A stretch of DNA of 64,000 nt, taken from assembly GCF_000699445.3 (NCBI RefSeq), contig NC_067197.1, forward strand, positions 9,492,152 to 9,556,151. The letters run 5' to 3'. Both the position numbers and the translations under genes were made by a program. This document shows positions 33,449 through 42,795 of this stretch, piece after piece. Every line of letters starts with the position of its first letter. The stretch's first letter is position 1. The notes below the pieces were generated by a model. That model worked only from the letters and a program-made list of their open reading frames with translations. It made no database searches and was not told where the DNA came from. The DNA is from Schistosoma haematobium. Lineage: Eukaryota; Platyhelminthes; Trematoda; Strigeidida; Schistosomatidae.

Positions 33449-33644
33449 GTATTCATTTTTCTTGCTTCTAAGAACTATAAATGCTCAATAATATTAATAA
33501 ATTAAAATCGTCTATTTCAAGGCCAACTATCTGCTTCCACATCAAGTTATTAGTGTATAGAACTTGCTGTTACTTCAACAAGAACTAATGAATTTTTCTA
33601 TTTTACTATCATAGAAATTAAACGGTAGAATAAATAAATTCACT

Positions 33645-33830
33645 TGGTGATGTTTTAGTTGTACATTTCCGTTGTTATTTAGGACTGCAATTGATCAGTC
33701 TCATGTTGGCATATGTGCATTCTGTGCGGATTGTCTTGATATAGCCTTAATTCACAAGCTTTTTAAGCATTTACGCAAGTCCTAGATTCCACTGCTAGCC
33801 ACAATCTACCTCTACTTATAATGCTAATAA
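33645..33830. repeat. Sm-alpha-like (family B) inverted join
   Basis: A minus-strand tail (GGACTGCAATTGATCAGTCT through AGCCTTAATTCACAAGCTTT) meets a plus-strand ribozyme 3' end (CAAGTCCTAGATTCCACTGC). The two parts point in opposite directions, as in other family B pairs here. There is no complete ribozyme core. Confidence 0.7.
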
Positions 33831-34017
33831 ACTTTGTTTTTTAATTGAATTAAGAGTTTTGTTACACCGGTTATTTCATTTGATTACAAGCATCTGAAAA
33901 CAATCCAACACAATATGTTTTTAATGAAAATCATGGTGTTAATAATAATTTTTAGCAATGTAATAATGATTTATTACAAAAAGAAAAAAAGGAAAACTGC
34001 ATCATTGTTTCACTCAC

Positions 34018-34164
34018 ATAAATCAAAGCATGTCATATGAAATCCACCTGAATAGAATTCCAAGCCAATTATTGCAAATATAATTATAGCAAATAATACT
34101 AATAAACTAATTTGAAGTAATGGAGCCATAGCTCTAATGATAGATTTGAGTACAATTTGTAAAC
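34018..34164 (-). CDS. Cav2: Cav2 exon: domain I S4-S5 linker and S5
   Basis: The exon encodes [20 protein letters not shown], then [20 protein letters not shown] and FHMTCFDL. It carries the S4-S5 linker (L-Q-I-V-L-K-S-I) and the S5 helix ending in the conserved I-G-L-E-F-Y, then the start of the extracellular turret. Length is 147 nt and the phases agree on both sides. The donor is GTGAGT, less common than GTAAGT in this gene. A single T carried across the junction makes tyrosine with the first two bases of the pore exon. Confidence 0.93.
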
Positions 34165-35236
34165 CTAAAAATAATTGACAGATAAGTAGACATATAAGTA
34201 GTATTGTCGTGAGGAAAGTTATGGTAACGTATATTCAGTGATTTTTGTAACGACAAAATAAAAACCGCATTTTTCTCTAATTTGCCACACTTTATATGTA
34301 ACCACACTTTTATTCAATATCTATTGTTTTTCTGTATCACTTGTTAAAAAACGGTTATAATTGTTTGGATACTTATATACGAATATTCTACCGCGTTGGT
34401 TGAAAATATAAAACGCTATCCCGACCGTCTGTTCTTCTGCTTTATTGGCCACGCCATTTGATTGAAGACTATAATAGTGTAATAACGTCCTTTTAGGCCT
34501 TCCTACACTACGTTGGATTTTGGCCCGGATTATTATTAAATAATACTATTGGATCCAGTCTTTCTCATTACGACGTTGGTGCCATCTCGTGCAGAGGAAT
34601 CTTCGTTAATCAAGTGAACTCATGTGTGGTTGTTATCTCAGAGAGCAGCTTACAAGTAACATTCATTTCATAACAACTGTTATTATCTTGTTGTTTAATA
34701 TACCATTTGTATTCTAACTGTAATTTGTTAACTTTTGATACATTAATAACCTTGCGTATTGATATATCTTGAATAAGCTCTTTTGCTGGGATCCACCACA
34801 AAGTAAATAAAAGTGAATGTAAACTGTGAATTATCATTTGGATATTTTAATGAATAAATAAGATCATAAAAGCATCGATAACAGAAGATACTTAACTTTA
34901 AGAAAGATATATTTTGGATAAACCTAAATACTCATTTCTATATTAGTTGGTTAAATAGAATAGTCAGAAAACCTTAGATTTAGGTTTTATATTAATCGAT
35001 CATTGTTAGCAAAGCATAATTCCTATCTAAGTGATAGGATTTGTTCAACACTAAAGAACTAAACAAGCATTACATAAGATATGTCTTTTTTAGCTTAAAA
35101 GTTCCCAGTAATTACATACCAATCCATCAATGAATATTATATGGTGTCTTGATTTAGCTGTGTATCATTTATATTGTATACAGTTTTTACACTATAAATA
35201 TATTTCAAAACAGCTTTATTGTACAGAATAACTTAC
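34165..35236 (-). other. Cav2: Cav2 intron between IS3-S4 and IS5 exons
   Basis: It holds a possible LTR end (34330-34600) and otherwise AT-rich sequence with nothing recognised. Confidence 0.75.
34330..34600 (+). mobile_element. Possible LTR end with primer-site-like motif
   Basis: A more GC-rich stretch includes AAATATAAAACGCTATCC (TATA-like, about 34405) and ends ACGACGTTGGTGCCATCTCG. TTGGTGCC looks like the start of a tRNA primer site after an LTR. No matched ends or target duplication were found. Confidence 0.35.
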
Positions 35237-35328
35237 TTTCAAAACCAGTTACTAATTTAAGTGGTCGTAATACACGTAATGCACGTACAGCTGGTTGATT
35301 TAAGTTGGGTAGAATGTAAGCTAAAAGA
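35237..35328 (-). CDS. Cav2: Cav2 exon: domain I S3-S4 voltage sensor
   Basis: The 92-nt exon encodes GLLAYILPNLNQPAVRALRV followed by LRPLKLVTGFES. The repeated arginines and lysine (VRALRVLRPLKLV) are the charged S4 helix of domain I, and the match with animal Cav2 R-A-L-R-V-L-R-P-L-K-L-V is close. Two AGs are possible at the acceptor. The upstream one (exon start 35328) keeps frame with the previous exon, while the nearer one at 35320 would not. The donor is GTAAGT, and the last base (A) joins the GT of the next exon to make serine. The S3-S4 loop (PNLNQP) is short. Confidence 0.93.
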
Positions 35329-35554
35329 CTGAAGAAAATTAATGAACAGAAACTGTGTAAATATGTAAAATTACATAATTAAAATTTGACAAATACCAAT
35401 AAGGAGTTCAGAATAATGAAATTCCTGATTACTTGTTCTATACATTTATATACAGATTTAAATCGAAGATCTATTTAATCAACTCCTTGAAAAGTTTTCT
35501 CGGTAAACTAACGATAAAAATAAGTACCTCAACAGATAAGTTAAGAATACGTTT

Positions 35555-35815
35555 TTATTTTTCATGTTCCATAGTGAAATGGATATTTGGATACCTCGAA
35601 TAATACATCATTTCGTCAATCACTCTTTTGAGTTTGGTTCTTTCGAGGTTAGCCATGAAAATATCTGCTAGGACAGGACTTAACGGACTTCCCATTGCTA
35701 CACCGTCGGTTTGTCTGTATTTGATATCGTTGAACTGGAACTGAACATCTTTTGTACAAATGAGTAACACTCGTTTGAATTTTGGTGCACCAGAATTCAA
35801 ACACGACTGTTACTC
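35555..35815 (-). pseudogene. Penelope-like reverse transcriptase fragment
   Basis: The frame gives CTKDVQFQFNDIKYRQTDGV, then AMGSPLSPVLADIFMANLER, then T-K-L-K-R-V-I. This is the RT core block (Y-R-Q-T-D-G-V-A-M-G-S-P-L-S-P) of the same family as 5954-6980, better preserved but only about 85 aa long. Both ends break off abruptly. Confidence 0.82.
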
Positions 35816-36094
35816 ATTATTACATTTTTAACTGATTCATTAATCCTAATTTTACAAACTGAATAAAAAGAATGTTTACGCATAGTGACTAGCATATCAA
35901 AGACGACTTTGAGGTCCTCTAACGAATACATAGTATTAATCCATGAAATCATTGATTATTAAATTGAGCCATTCTGACAAGGGAAGACTTTTAGGTTAAG
36001 ATGAACCAGATAATGGAGATGTCGAGTAATACATGCAGAAGTCAGTAACAGTAAAGTAGCTTGTTATATCCCGATGAGAATAATGAATGGTAAC

Positions 36095-36560
36095 TGTTGG
36101 AATCTATTTCTGGACTAATACTATACGCATATTATTATTGTATAATTGTTAAATAAGTAAACTATTCATATTCGTGTCCTTCTTATCATCAGCTTTATTT
36201 TGACCTATGAACTATTATTACATGATTTAACATTCTTGAGTTATGTCTGGTCTATCAATTACTATCTCCCTTATTCACAGCCACATTTGGCTAAATATTG
36301 TTTCCTATTTTATGGTACAATGTGATCTGTTCGGTTTTTATATAAACCCAGTACGTTTGAAATACACGATTCATATCGCAGAGGCTGAGATTGATGTTTT
36401 GGACTTAACTGGCTGGGCTAGTCTGGAAGCAGAACCGATAAGGACTTTAAACTGCTCGTACAGGTTTTATGCGTCATTGATCCGATCGATAATCACTGCT
36501 CTCTAATTAGCGGTCTCATCACGTTATACATTAATAGGACACAGGCCACAAGTTATAACA
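36095..36560 (+). mobile_element. Solo LTR, longer relative of 32788-33188
   Basis: It runs from TGTTGGAATC to AAGTTATAACA with TAAC on both sides (36091-36094 and 36561-36564). It shares TTTTATGGTACAATGTGATC, a TATA box (TTTTTATATAAACCC, about 36337) and the 3' block TATGCGTCATTGATCCGATC with the other copies. The 4-bp duplication is short, so the left boundary is less certain. Confidence 0.72.
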
Positions 36561-36974
36561 TAACTCTAATTGTCCTTCATCTTTCACTGAATCTTGAGTT
36601 TTTATATTGTTTTAATGTTCTCTTCTTTGATTGAATTCCATGTTACCGGAACAATGTTCACTATTATTGTTATTATTAAGAAAAGTTTAGACCATCTAGT
36701 AAATGCTGTTCAGAACTTGATGTACATTATCTTTTGCTGGCTTATGTGAATGCAGATAAAGTGAGTTTTTTCTATTTTAACAGATAAATTTTTATTTTAC
36801 GTTCTATCAGATATCAATCTATACAAGATTGTTTTTTGTTGTCTTTTATTTCCTGACTGATTTTATTTTAACAATCCAATAACCTGACTAATAGATGTGC
36901 TTATTGCAGAAAAATGATCTTAAACAGCTGGGTTACTTTTTTTTCCTATCGAATATATTTATCTTATTTTTCAT

Positions 36975-37080
36975 TCAGAATGGTGAGTTTGAGATGGTGG
37001 AGAAAATTTATAGCTCAGGTGGATGATTTTGATGGAGTTTTTGTTCTCTGTACTGGATAGTTTGGTCGACTAAACTCCAA
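36975..37080. repeat. Foldback family element, one arm
   Basis: GAGATGGTGGAGAAAATTTA, then GATGATTTTGATGGAGTTTT and GTTCTCTGTACTGGATAG match the left arm of 20898-21210. A short reversed piece (GACTAAACTCCAAC) closes it. Confidence 0.65.
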
Positions 37081-37374
37081 CAAAAAGGATGGTGATTTAT
37101 TGTTGAATTTAGCTTAACACTAAAATGTCTGTTTGTGTTAACACAATAAGGATTAATCGACCGATTACCTTAGATTAGTTTTAAGATAAAGTTAGTTAAT
37201 CTGTATTATCTGAAATTTAGTTTTCTTTCACATATAGAGCATAAAAGCATTTTGTCTAATTATAACAATGGTATCTTCAATGTCTCAATAAATTTTCACT
37301 GTTTGACTAACAATTCGTTTGCAGATTACCATTTTTTTCTTTAAACAAACTAGCATTTTGTTTACTAATCGTTA

Positions 37375-37620
37375 TTTTTAGAAGGGGTTTTGTAGAGATT
37401 TTAGTAATTTAATGGTTGGATTGATGAGTTAAATGAAGCTAGACCATCACAGAAAACCTGAAGGCACTTGACGGCCGTTTGGTTCTAGTATATGGCTCCT
37501 AAGCAATGCATATCCACGACTATTAGGTCCTGGGTTCGAATCTCGGGGCACGGGATCGTGGATGCTCATTTCTTAGGAGTCCCATACTAGAATGAAACGG
37601 CCGTCCAGTGCTTCTAAGTT
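37375..37620. repeat. Family A head-to-head inverted pair
   Basis: A minus-strand tail and hammerhead (37380-37515) are followed by a plus-strand B box (CCTGGGTTCGAATCTCGGGG), hammerhead and tail. Both ribozymes carry the same defect, CTTAGGA (G5 to T), so one arm was probably copied from the other. Confidence 0.78.
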
Positions 37621-37894
37621 AATATTTATTTGATAGATAAGATCAATGGAAATAATCTTATTAGTAAACATATTTCTTATGAATCACAGAACATTATTTG
37701 ATGGTTAATATAAAATTTAGACCATGATTTTGTAATAGATACATAGTTGTATAACTTCAAGAAATTTTAATCAACTAAATTCCGTGATAAATTTCCATAA
37801 AACAAGACAAACAAATATCATGAGGAATGAAATGAAGTCATTTCATTACATGTGTTCTAAATCTTCATCAAATTCATATATTTGTCGGTAAAAC

Positions 37895-38000
37895 GCAATG
37901 TCCTGGATCGACTACCGTTAGACATTAACACTGTTAGATGATGTTTCGACGGTCTAGGGGTTAAGCATTTGCACTCAAGAGCGAAGTTTCTGGGTTCGAT
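37895..38000 (+). repeat. SINE tRNA-like fragment
   Basis: TTAGACATTAACACTGTTAG and GACGGTCTAGGGGTTAAGCA (A-box region), then TCTGGGTTCGATTAATAA (B box), match the middle of family A. There is no ribozyme. An open frame on the other strand here runs into the channel exon and is not a separate gene. Confidence 0.62.
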
Positions 38001-38093
38001 TAATAATAATACAGTTCTAGTGTGTAACTTAAGCAAACTATTCTTAATAAACGTACAATATACAAAATAGGAAAAATAACAACAACAACCTAC

Positions 38094-38233
38094 CCTGTAA
38101 CTACCACAATAAAATCCATTATATTCCATACATTTCTTAAATAAGCCTTACGATGAAATGCAAAACCCAATGCAACAATTTTTAATAAAGCTTCCACACA
38201 GAAAATAATTAAAAAATATGTTTCAGTTTGTTC
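38094..38233 (-). CDS. Cav2: Cav2 exon: domain I S2 to early S3
   Basis: The exon starts in phase 0 with [20 protein letters not shown] and continues [17 protein letters not shown], then IMDFIVVVT. This matches S2, the S2-S3 loop (the L-R-N-x-W-N-x-M-D-F signature) and the start of S3 in the domain I voltage sensor. Length is 140 nt, 46 codons plus 2 bases (GG). The donor is GTAGGT. I placed the donor one base later than the first possible GG because only that position keeps frame with the next exon, restoring V-V-T-G-L-L-A-Y. The glutamate in CVEALLK and the aspartate in IMDF are the usual counter-charges for the S4 arginines. Confidence 0.93.
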
Positions 38234-38304
38234 CTAAAAAGAAAACAAACACAACAAACAGTATTATATATAATGGTTTGATAAACAATCAAGAGCATGA
38301 ATTT

Positions 38305-38630
38305 TAAGGTGGAGGTTGAAGGTTTTCAACAGGAAACCTTAAACCTAAATTTCTTTCTGCTTGGCACTCGACAGTTAGGTATGACCATAATCGTGAAGGA
38401 ACTGATGATGCCTAATAAATTCAACCCCATGTCACCTAGCCTCATAATCAGTCCTACAGAAGGTCAGTTTTAGTTCAAATATCTCAGCAGCAACTTTTCT
38501 GACTGTGAAGCTGGGAGATACCAGGGAGTGTGATTTCCCTCAAGATGATGGACACACCCAGCTGATAAACTCCATACAACACAAAACTTAGATTCAGGGT
38601 TTCCTAACAGTTACTACAAACCAACATATA
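38305..38630. mobile_element. TIR element with hammerhead-like arms, degenerate
   Basis: The left end (GGTGGAGGTTGAAGGTTTTC, then CAACAGGAAACCTTAAACC) is mirrored at the right by TTCAGGGTTTCCTAACAGTT. The right arm has CTGATAA and ACAAAAC at hammerhead spacing, and the left arm complement has CTGTCGA and AGAAAG. It is a larger, decayed relative of 42650-42795. Confidence 0.55.
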
Positions 38631-38724
38631 ATTCACATGCAAAAAAGTCCGATATATTTTCTTCATATAATTTACACTTTTGTCATTCATATCATGATAT
38701 TTGTCAACTAGTAAATTCATATCA

Positions 38725-38860
38725 AATGGGTTTGTGTGGATATTATAGTAATTTCAATGGTTGAGATCATGAGTCAATTGAAGCTTTCAGGTACTTCCAG
38801 GTTTTCCATGGTGGTCTAGCTTCAATTGACTCATGATCTCAACCACTGAAACTAGTAAAG
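38725..38860. repeat. Tail-only palindrome of family A
   Basis: AATGGTTGAGATCATGAGTC and its complement GACTCATGATCTCAACCACT flank AAGCTTTCAGGTACTTCCAG. The arms are nearly perfect, so the RNA would form a hairpin of about 50 bp. Confidence 0.84.
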
Positions 38861-39029
38861 TGTTGATAAGTAAGTACTAACCCAAATCACCTATTAAGTG
38901 GCCCCTGAAATTACTTCTATACTTTAAATAACATTTGTTTTAACAGTTCACTTATACTAAAGTTAAATCTACCCTTTACTTTCATTAAATAGTCGGAACA
39001 ACAGTTTCAAGGAGGTAAAATAATTCTGT

Positions 39030-39480
39030 TTTACTCAAAGGGTCTTTATTGAGATTTATCTAATTTATAAACGATATTCTTCGAAGATTGGCATCATTTA
39101 GGAAAACTTTTGAAAACAGGGGAGTAGTAGACCGATACTTTGTCTTAGTATGTAGTTCCTGAGTCTATTTGGTGCAATGTGCTCCTCAAGTTCTAGTGAG
39201 AAGTCGTAACTGGGAGAATTCGGACTGTAATTGTTGTGACTGATGGCTTTGAAAGGTAGTAGCACGATATCGCAAGTCGACTGCAGTTGAAATTAAACCA
39301 GTGAACGAAGACACGACAGGTCTAGTGATTAAGTGTTTGCTTCGAAACTTGAAGATTCTGTGTTTGATCTTAAGTGAAGAGTCAAATAATATGACGAGGC
39401 AGCTGTCCGGTGCTTTCTGGTTTTCAGTAGCACTGCAACTGAAATCAATCTTTAAAGAACACTGTGTAGAGACCTCCATT
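39030..39480 (+). repeat. Family A SINE, heavily degenerate
   Basis: A 5' head remnant (AGTTCTAGTGAGAAGTCGTA) and a tRNA-like middle (AGGTCTAGTGATTAAGTG) are visible. The final GTCCGGTGCTTTCTGGTTTTC is the tail after a lost ribozyme. Overlapping open frames on both strands are not considered genes. Confidence 0.55.
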
Positions 39481-40376
39481 TTTTAAAAAGTCATTTGTGC
39501 ATGGAGATTCTTCAGCACTTGAAAAATTTAGAAACAAACAAAAGACTGCATTGTTTCTGAATTCATTCTTACAATCATCAGATTAACGTCTCACAATCAG
39601 TATGAGAAATTAGAAACTGGTATAGCTGACAGGTGGAAAATGTTTCTCAGTCGGAAAAACATCTTCCTAAGGTAAAAAAAGTGTGAAAAAATTAAGGTTT
39701 GAAAAATCTAATTCAATGATTTCCCGACAAAAAGTAACCTTAAGGTCAGGAAATACAACAATGGTTGAGAGTTTACAGGTATGTCTGTGTTTTAGGTACT
39801 GGGACTTTATATATAAGACCTAAGCCTGAAACCAACCTAGTCTTTTGACAACTAGTTAAGTGTTGGATGATTATTTGGGCTTATGTTTTAAATTCCATAT
39901 AAGTCAGACTGATTGCTCTCTGGATATCACACGAGAATTTCTGTTCTTTCTTACGGATCGGATCGATCAGCAATCAAAACTATTGATATGGGATTACTTC
40001 CAGTCCCAAGATTCCAGCCATTACCTCAGTTAATCTAACTGATGAAACGGAACCATCTATTTTTGGATATCTCTGATGTCAACCTATTAGGGCACGCTGC
40101 CCTCTGTGATATACTATGATAAACCTCATTCCATTAATTATTTGTGCTAATAAATCTATTTTATCAATATTTGGTTCTTGTCTTAACGGTTGAACAAGAG
40201 GATTTATAGTCATTTGGTTCAACCCAATCTCCAAATTATTATTCCTGACATCCAGATCACTAATCAATCATCATTTCCATCTAATAATTTCAATTATATG
40301 ATCAATGATATCTAGAACAGTGTAACAATAAACATACATTAATAAATAAAAATAAATTGCTACAAAAGATACTTAC

Positions 40377-40482
40377 CAGTTTTTCTGACAAGGCTGTTTT
40401 ATCATTAGATGGTAAATGCATTTCCATAGCTAGAACTATACAATTGGCTAAAATAGTTGAGAGAACCATATACTCGAATGGC
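40377..40482 (-). CDS. Cav2: Cav2 exon: domain I S1
   Basis: This is the first exon recognised in gene order. It encodes the first membrane helix of domain I, beginning [20 protein letters not shown] and continuing into the S1-S2 loop ([14 protein letters not shown]). The match is to the conserved channel motif W-x-P-F-E-Y-M-I-L-A-T-I-I-A-N-C. Length is 106 nt, one base plus 35 codons, and it ends in phase 0 before a consensus gtaagt donor. The acceptor is odd: the base before the exon belongs to AC, not AG. Any AG further upstream would read into an in-frame TAA. The missing first codon is most simply AAG (Lys), giving the family's W-K-P-F-E. Confidence 0.92.
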
Positions 40483-40515
40483 GTAAATTTATAGAATAAA
40501 TAGAGTTAAGGAATA
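40483..40515 (-). promoter_or_regulatory. Putative U12-type (AT-AC) intron 3' end with branch point
   Basis: On the minus strand the intron ends ...AAATTTAC before the IS1 exon. The nonamer TTCCTTAAC, an exact match to the minor-spliceosome branch consensus, sits at 40505-40513. No AG lies between it and the exon. The branch A is about 23 nt from the splice site, a little farther than is usual for minor introns. Animal sodium and calcium channel alpha genes are known hosts of conserved AT-AC introns, which supports the reading. The matching ATATCCTT donor was not found with coding sequence in this window. Confidence 0.68.
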
Positions 40516-41039
40516 GCTTAGTAAAGTATTTTTAAAAAGTCAATGCAACAGTGTGAACAATATGAACATCTATGTGATAATCTGTACAGAATGGAAATAC
40601 AGGCTAGATATATGTTTTTAAAAAAACCTAACATTTCCCTAGTTTGGTATCTCTAAGTAGTGTTTACCCACAACGTGAAACGGAATTAAACTTGAATTCT
40701 TTGGGTTTACCTAGAAATTATCTAAATTTTTACAAAATTAACCATCAATCATGTATTTCTTAGAAATTTAGGTTCTAAAACATTCTTTACTACAGTAAAA
40801 TGTTAGGGTTAATAAGTTTTAAAAAACATCGTCTTTACTTCATAGTTTACTTCACGAACTAAAACTAGAAAGCACTGGATAGTTGTCGAGTTTAACTCCC
40901 ATACATTTCACATACTTAGCTTCACAAGGAATTTCTTCTAATCTTTATGAGAAGCCCAGTGCAGTTTAGCTACGTTAAATATGAGGCATCTATCCGTTAA
41001 TTACACTGGAAGACATCATAAATTGAAGTTAGACAAATA

Positions 41040-41175
41040 AACCACTGGACACATGCTCAGTGGCTTAAGAGTTAAGCACTAGACGAGTCATTTAAAAGTC
41101 TTGGTTACTACCCCAAATGGGCTTTCGGATGAGCACTATTACAAAACTGCTGTCCTGTGCTTCTCCATTTTTATT
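41040..41175 (+). repeat. SINE fragment, degenerate
   Basis: GCTCAGTGGCTTAAGAGTTAAGC (A-box region) and a CTGTCCTGTGCTTCTCC end resemble family A with the B box and ribozyme eroded. Confidence 0.5.
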
Positions 41176-41629
41176 AGTTGCATAATTATGATCAAACTAA
41201 GAAATTCAGCAATCTCCTTAAACATTCAATGATAATAATTTTAAATTCATTCACATAAAAGTATCAACCATTATCGGCAAAAATCAACAATTTACTATTT
41301 TCTTTAAAAAGGGATAATGACCAGTCTCTATACATAAAAATTTAAAGGATAATATAAATAACTTTTACCACATATCAAACTAAGAGTATCTTTATGATCA
41401 GTCACTGGGTACTTTTAAAACTTATGGTTTAAAATACAGCGACAAAACTGGAAAAAAGTTAATAAAACAAAAGATTATAGAGATTGTCTAATGCCAAGTT
41501 AGTTTTGCTTATGGAATTCTTGAACAGAACGAAACAAACAACCAATCCTTTCTGGTTTTCAACAATCCACAGGACAATGTAAATCTCAGATGTAATAATC
41601 TCCACAACCCTATACTGATAATTACCATG

Positions 41630-41995
41630 TTATCGCTAGTGACTAGCTTCGTGAGGGAATTCTCAGAGTTCTAGTGAGAAGCCGTGACCAGTGGGAGAGG
41701 TATCTACCTCAGTACAATGGAAGATTGTCGCGCAACTTCATGGATTGGTTGAGGTTAGACATTAACACTGTTGGATGCCGGCTCAGTGGCCCAGTAGGTT
41801 AAGCGTTCGCTCACGAGACTGAAGGCCCTTGGTTCGAACCCCGCGAGAGGGATCGTGGATACGCACTGCTGAGGAGTCTCATGATAGGATGAAATGGTCG
41901 TCCAGTGCTTCCAGGTTTCCAACGGTGGCCTGGCATCAATCGGTTCATGATCTCAATCAAAAACTTAGCAATCTCCACAACCCCTAAACTGATAC
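41630..41995 (+). repeat. Family A hammerhead SINE, full-length order
   Basis: The plus-strand order is head (AGTTCTAGTGAGAAGCCGTG), tRNA-like part (GGCTCAGTGGCCCAGTAGG, B box TTGGTTCGAACCCC), hammerhead, then tail (CAATCTCCACAACCCCTAAA). This is a diverged subfamily: the tail reads CATCAATCGGTTCATGATCT, shared with 61080-61345. Confidence 0.82.
41863..41908 (+). ncRNA. Hammerhead ribozyme, family A, core intact
   Basis: Stem I GCACTG/CAGTGC is perfect. CTGAGGA, GAAA and GTC are present. Stem II GTCT/GGAT has a G-U closing pair and a T-G pair. Confidence 0.7.
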
Positions 41996-42219
41996 TTAAC
42001 TTTTAGTTCACGGATTCAGCATCTAGTGATTTACACATCTAAATTTGATCAATTCGGTATATCGCGTGATAGTCATTCATATTCACTGGTGTTATGTGTT
42101 TTATACCTGAAATGGTTGTCTAATTAAGATCAGTGGATGATATAAATTATAAAGTTCAACAAACAATCTATTCTTTATATTTTTCATGTATGTTAAAGAT
42201 ATAAATAATTATGCATTAT

Positions 42220-42315
42220 TCCAATGGTTGAGATCATGTGTCAGTTGAAGCCCACCATGGAAAACTGACTCATGATCTCAACCATTGAAATTACTATAAT
42301 ATCCCTAAAAAGCCC
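42220..42315. repeat. Tail-only palindrome of family A
   Basis: CAATGGTTGAGATCATGTGT and ACTCATGATCTCAACCATTG flank CAGTTGAAGCCCACCATGGA. The loop is about 20 nt. Confidence 0.83.
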
Positions 42316-42449
42316 TGAAATTATGCATTAGTTATCTATAAAAAAGTAATTCTTTTAGAAAACAAAAACACAGAAATCACTCTCTGTTCTTAACAAGAAT
42401 TACTCTGTTAAATAAATAATTCACATTACTTCATGTCAGTAAATATCTA

Positions 42450-42540
42450 GGTGGAGTTTTATTCTTTAAGCTGGATGGTTTGATTGTGGAGCTTTCATTG
42501 TTTTTCTGAACAACATCATCAGCACAAACTTCAGGCAGTA
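42450..42540 (+). repeat. Foldback family element, one arm
   Basis: GTGGAGTTTTATTCTTTAAG and TCTGAACAACATCATCAGCA, then CAAACTTCAGGCAG, match the left arm of 20898-21210. The second arm is absent. Confidence 0.68.
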
Positions 42541-42649
42541 AATAATTTATCATAATGAATCTCATATTCCAATTCAAATTCTAATAAACGAGGATTTGAA
42601 AATTTATTTTCTAATTAGTAATTACATTTATGAATATTTATTAATTCAG

Positions 42650-42795
42650 ATAAGATGGTGGTTGGAGGTAGTAAACAGGAAACCCTTAACCCAGGTTTCG
42701 TGCTATTTGACACTCGTCAGCAAGGTGTACCTGTAATCTTGAGGGAACTGGGTTCAGAGTTTCCTGTTGACTACCTTCAACCATCATCTTATCTC
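42650..42795. mobile_element. Short TIR element with hammerhead-like core
   Basis: The ends are long inverted repeats (AAGATGGTGGTTGGAGGTAG at the left, complement of AAGATGATGGTTGAAGGTAG at the right) continuing through ACAGGAAAC to AACCCAG/CTGGGTT. On the minus strand the centre holds CTGACGA, stem II GTGT/GCAC, and GAAAC. The TIR itself would form the closing stem. Confidence 0.75.
42695..42720 (-). ncRNA. Hammerhead-like core inside TIR element
   Basis: CTGACGA, then GTGTCAAATAGCAC, then GAAAC is a full hammerhead core with stem II. The TIR pair AACCCAG/CTGGGTT would act as stem III, placing a TTC at the cleavage position. Stem I is then only CAAG/CTTG with three unpaired bases before it, so activity is uncertain. 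Confidence 0.5.

Larger units (their letters stand above)
29779..34017 (-). other. Cav2: Cav2 intron between IS5 and pore-loop exons
   Basis: It holds family A copies (29990-30185, 30495-30650, 32158-32285, 32505-32710), a solo LTR (32788-33188), a foldback copy (33367-33448) and family B pieces (33645-33830). Nothing is recognised in 30700-32150. Confidence 0.8.
35329..38093 (-). other. Cav2: Cav2 intron between IS2-S3 and IS3-S4 exons
   Basis: It holds a Penelope RT fragment (35555-35815), a solo LTR (36095-36560), a foldback copy (36975-37080), an inverted family A pair (37375-37620) and a SINE tRNA-like piece (37895-38000). The stretch 36600-36970 has nothing recognised. Confidence 0.8.
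38234..40376 (-). other. Cav2: Cav2 intron between IS1 and IS2-S3 exons
   Basis: It holds a TIR element with ribozyme-like ends (38305-38630), a family A palindrome (38725-38860) and a degenerate SINE (39030-39480). The stretch 39490-40370 has nothing recognised. Confidence 0.78.
1588..40482 (-). other. Cav2: Cav2-type calcium channel alpha-1 gene, partial locus (13 exons)
   Basis: This is the span of a gene for the pore-forming subunit of a high-voltage-activated calcium channel in the plasma membrane. Such channels drive calcium entry for transmitter release and excitability. Thirteen minus-strand exons were placed by translation and by splice sites. Their phases fit at every junction, giving about 517 codons without a stop from the start of IS1 to IIS4. 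The assignment to Cav2 rather than Cav1 or Cav3 rests on the linker stretches [15 protein letters not shown] and EEVILAED, and on the domain II stretch [12 protein letters not shown], all typical of Cav2. Schistosomes are known to have more than one Cav2 gene and I cannot tell which this is. The N terminus and everything after IIS4 are missing from the window. Confidence 0.93.

Noticed and set aside
35237..35320. Acceptor at 35320 for the IS3-S4 exon
   Set aside because: It breaks the reading frame with the previous exon, whereas the acceptor 8 bases upstream restores G-L-L-A-Y and fits.
39186..39486. Two overlapping frames (97 and 61 codons) on opposite strands
   Set aside because: They cover a degenerate SINE, and similar frames arise by chance in other copies.
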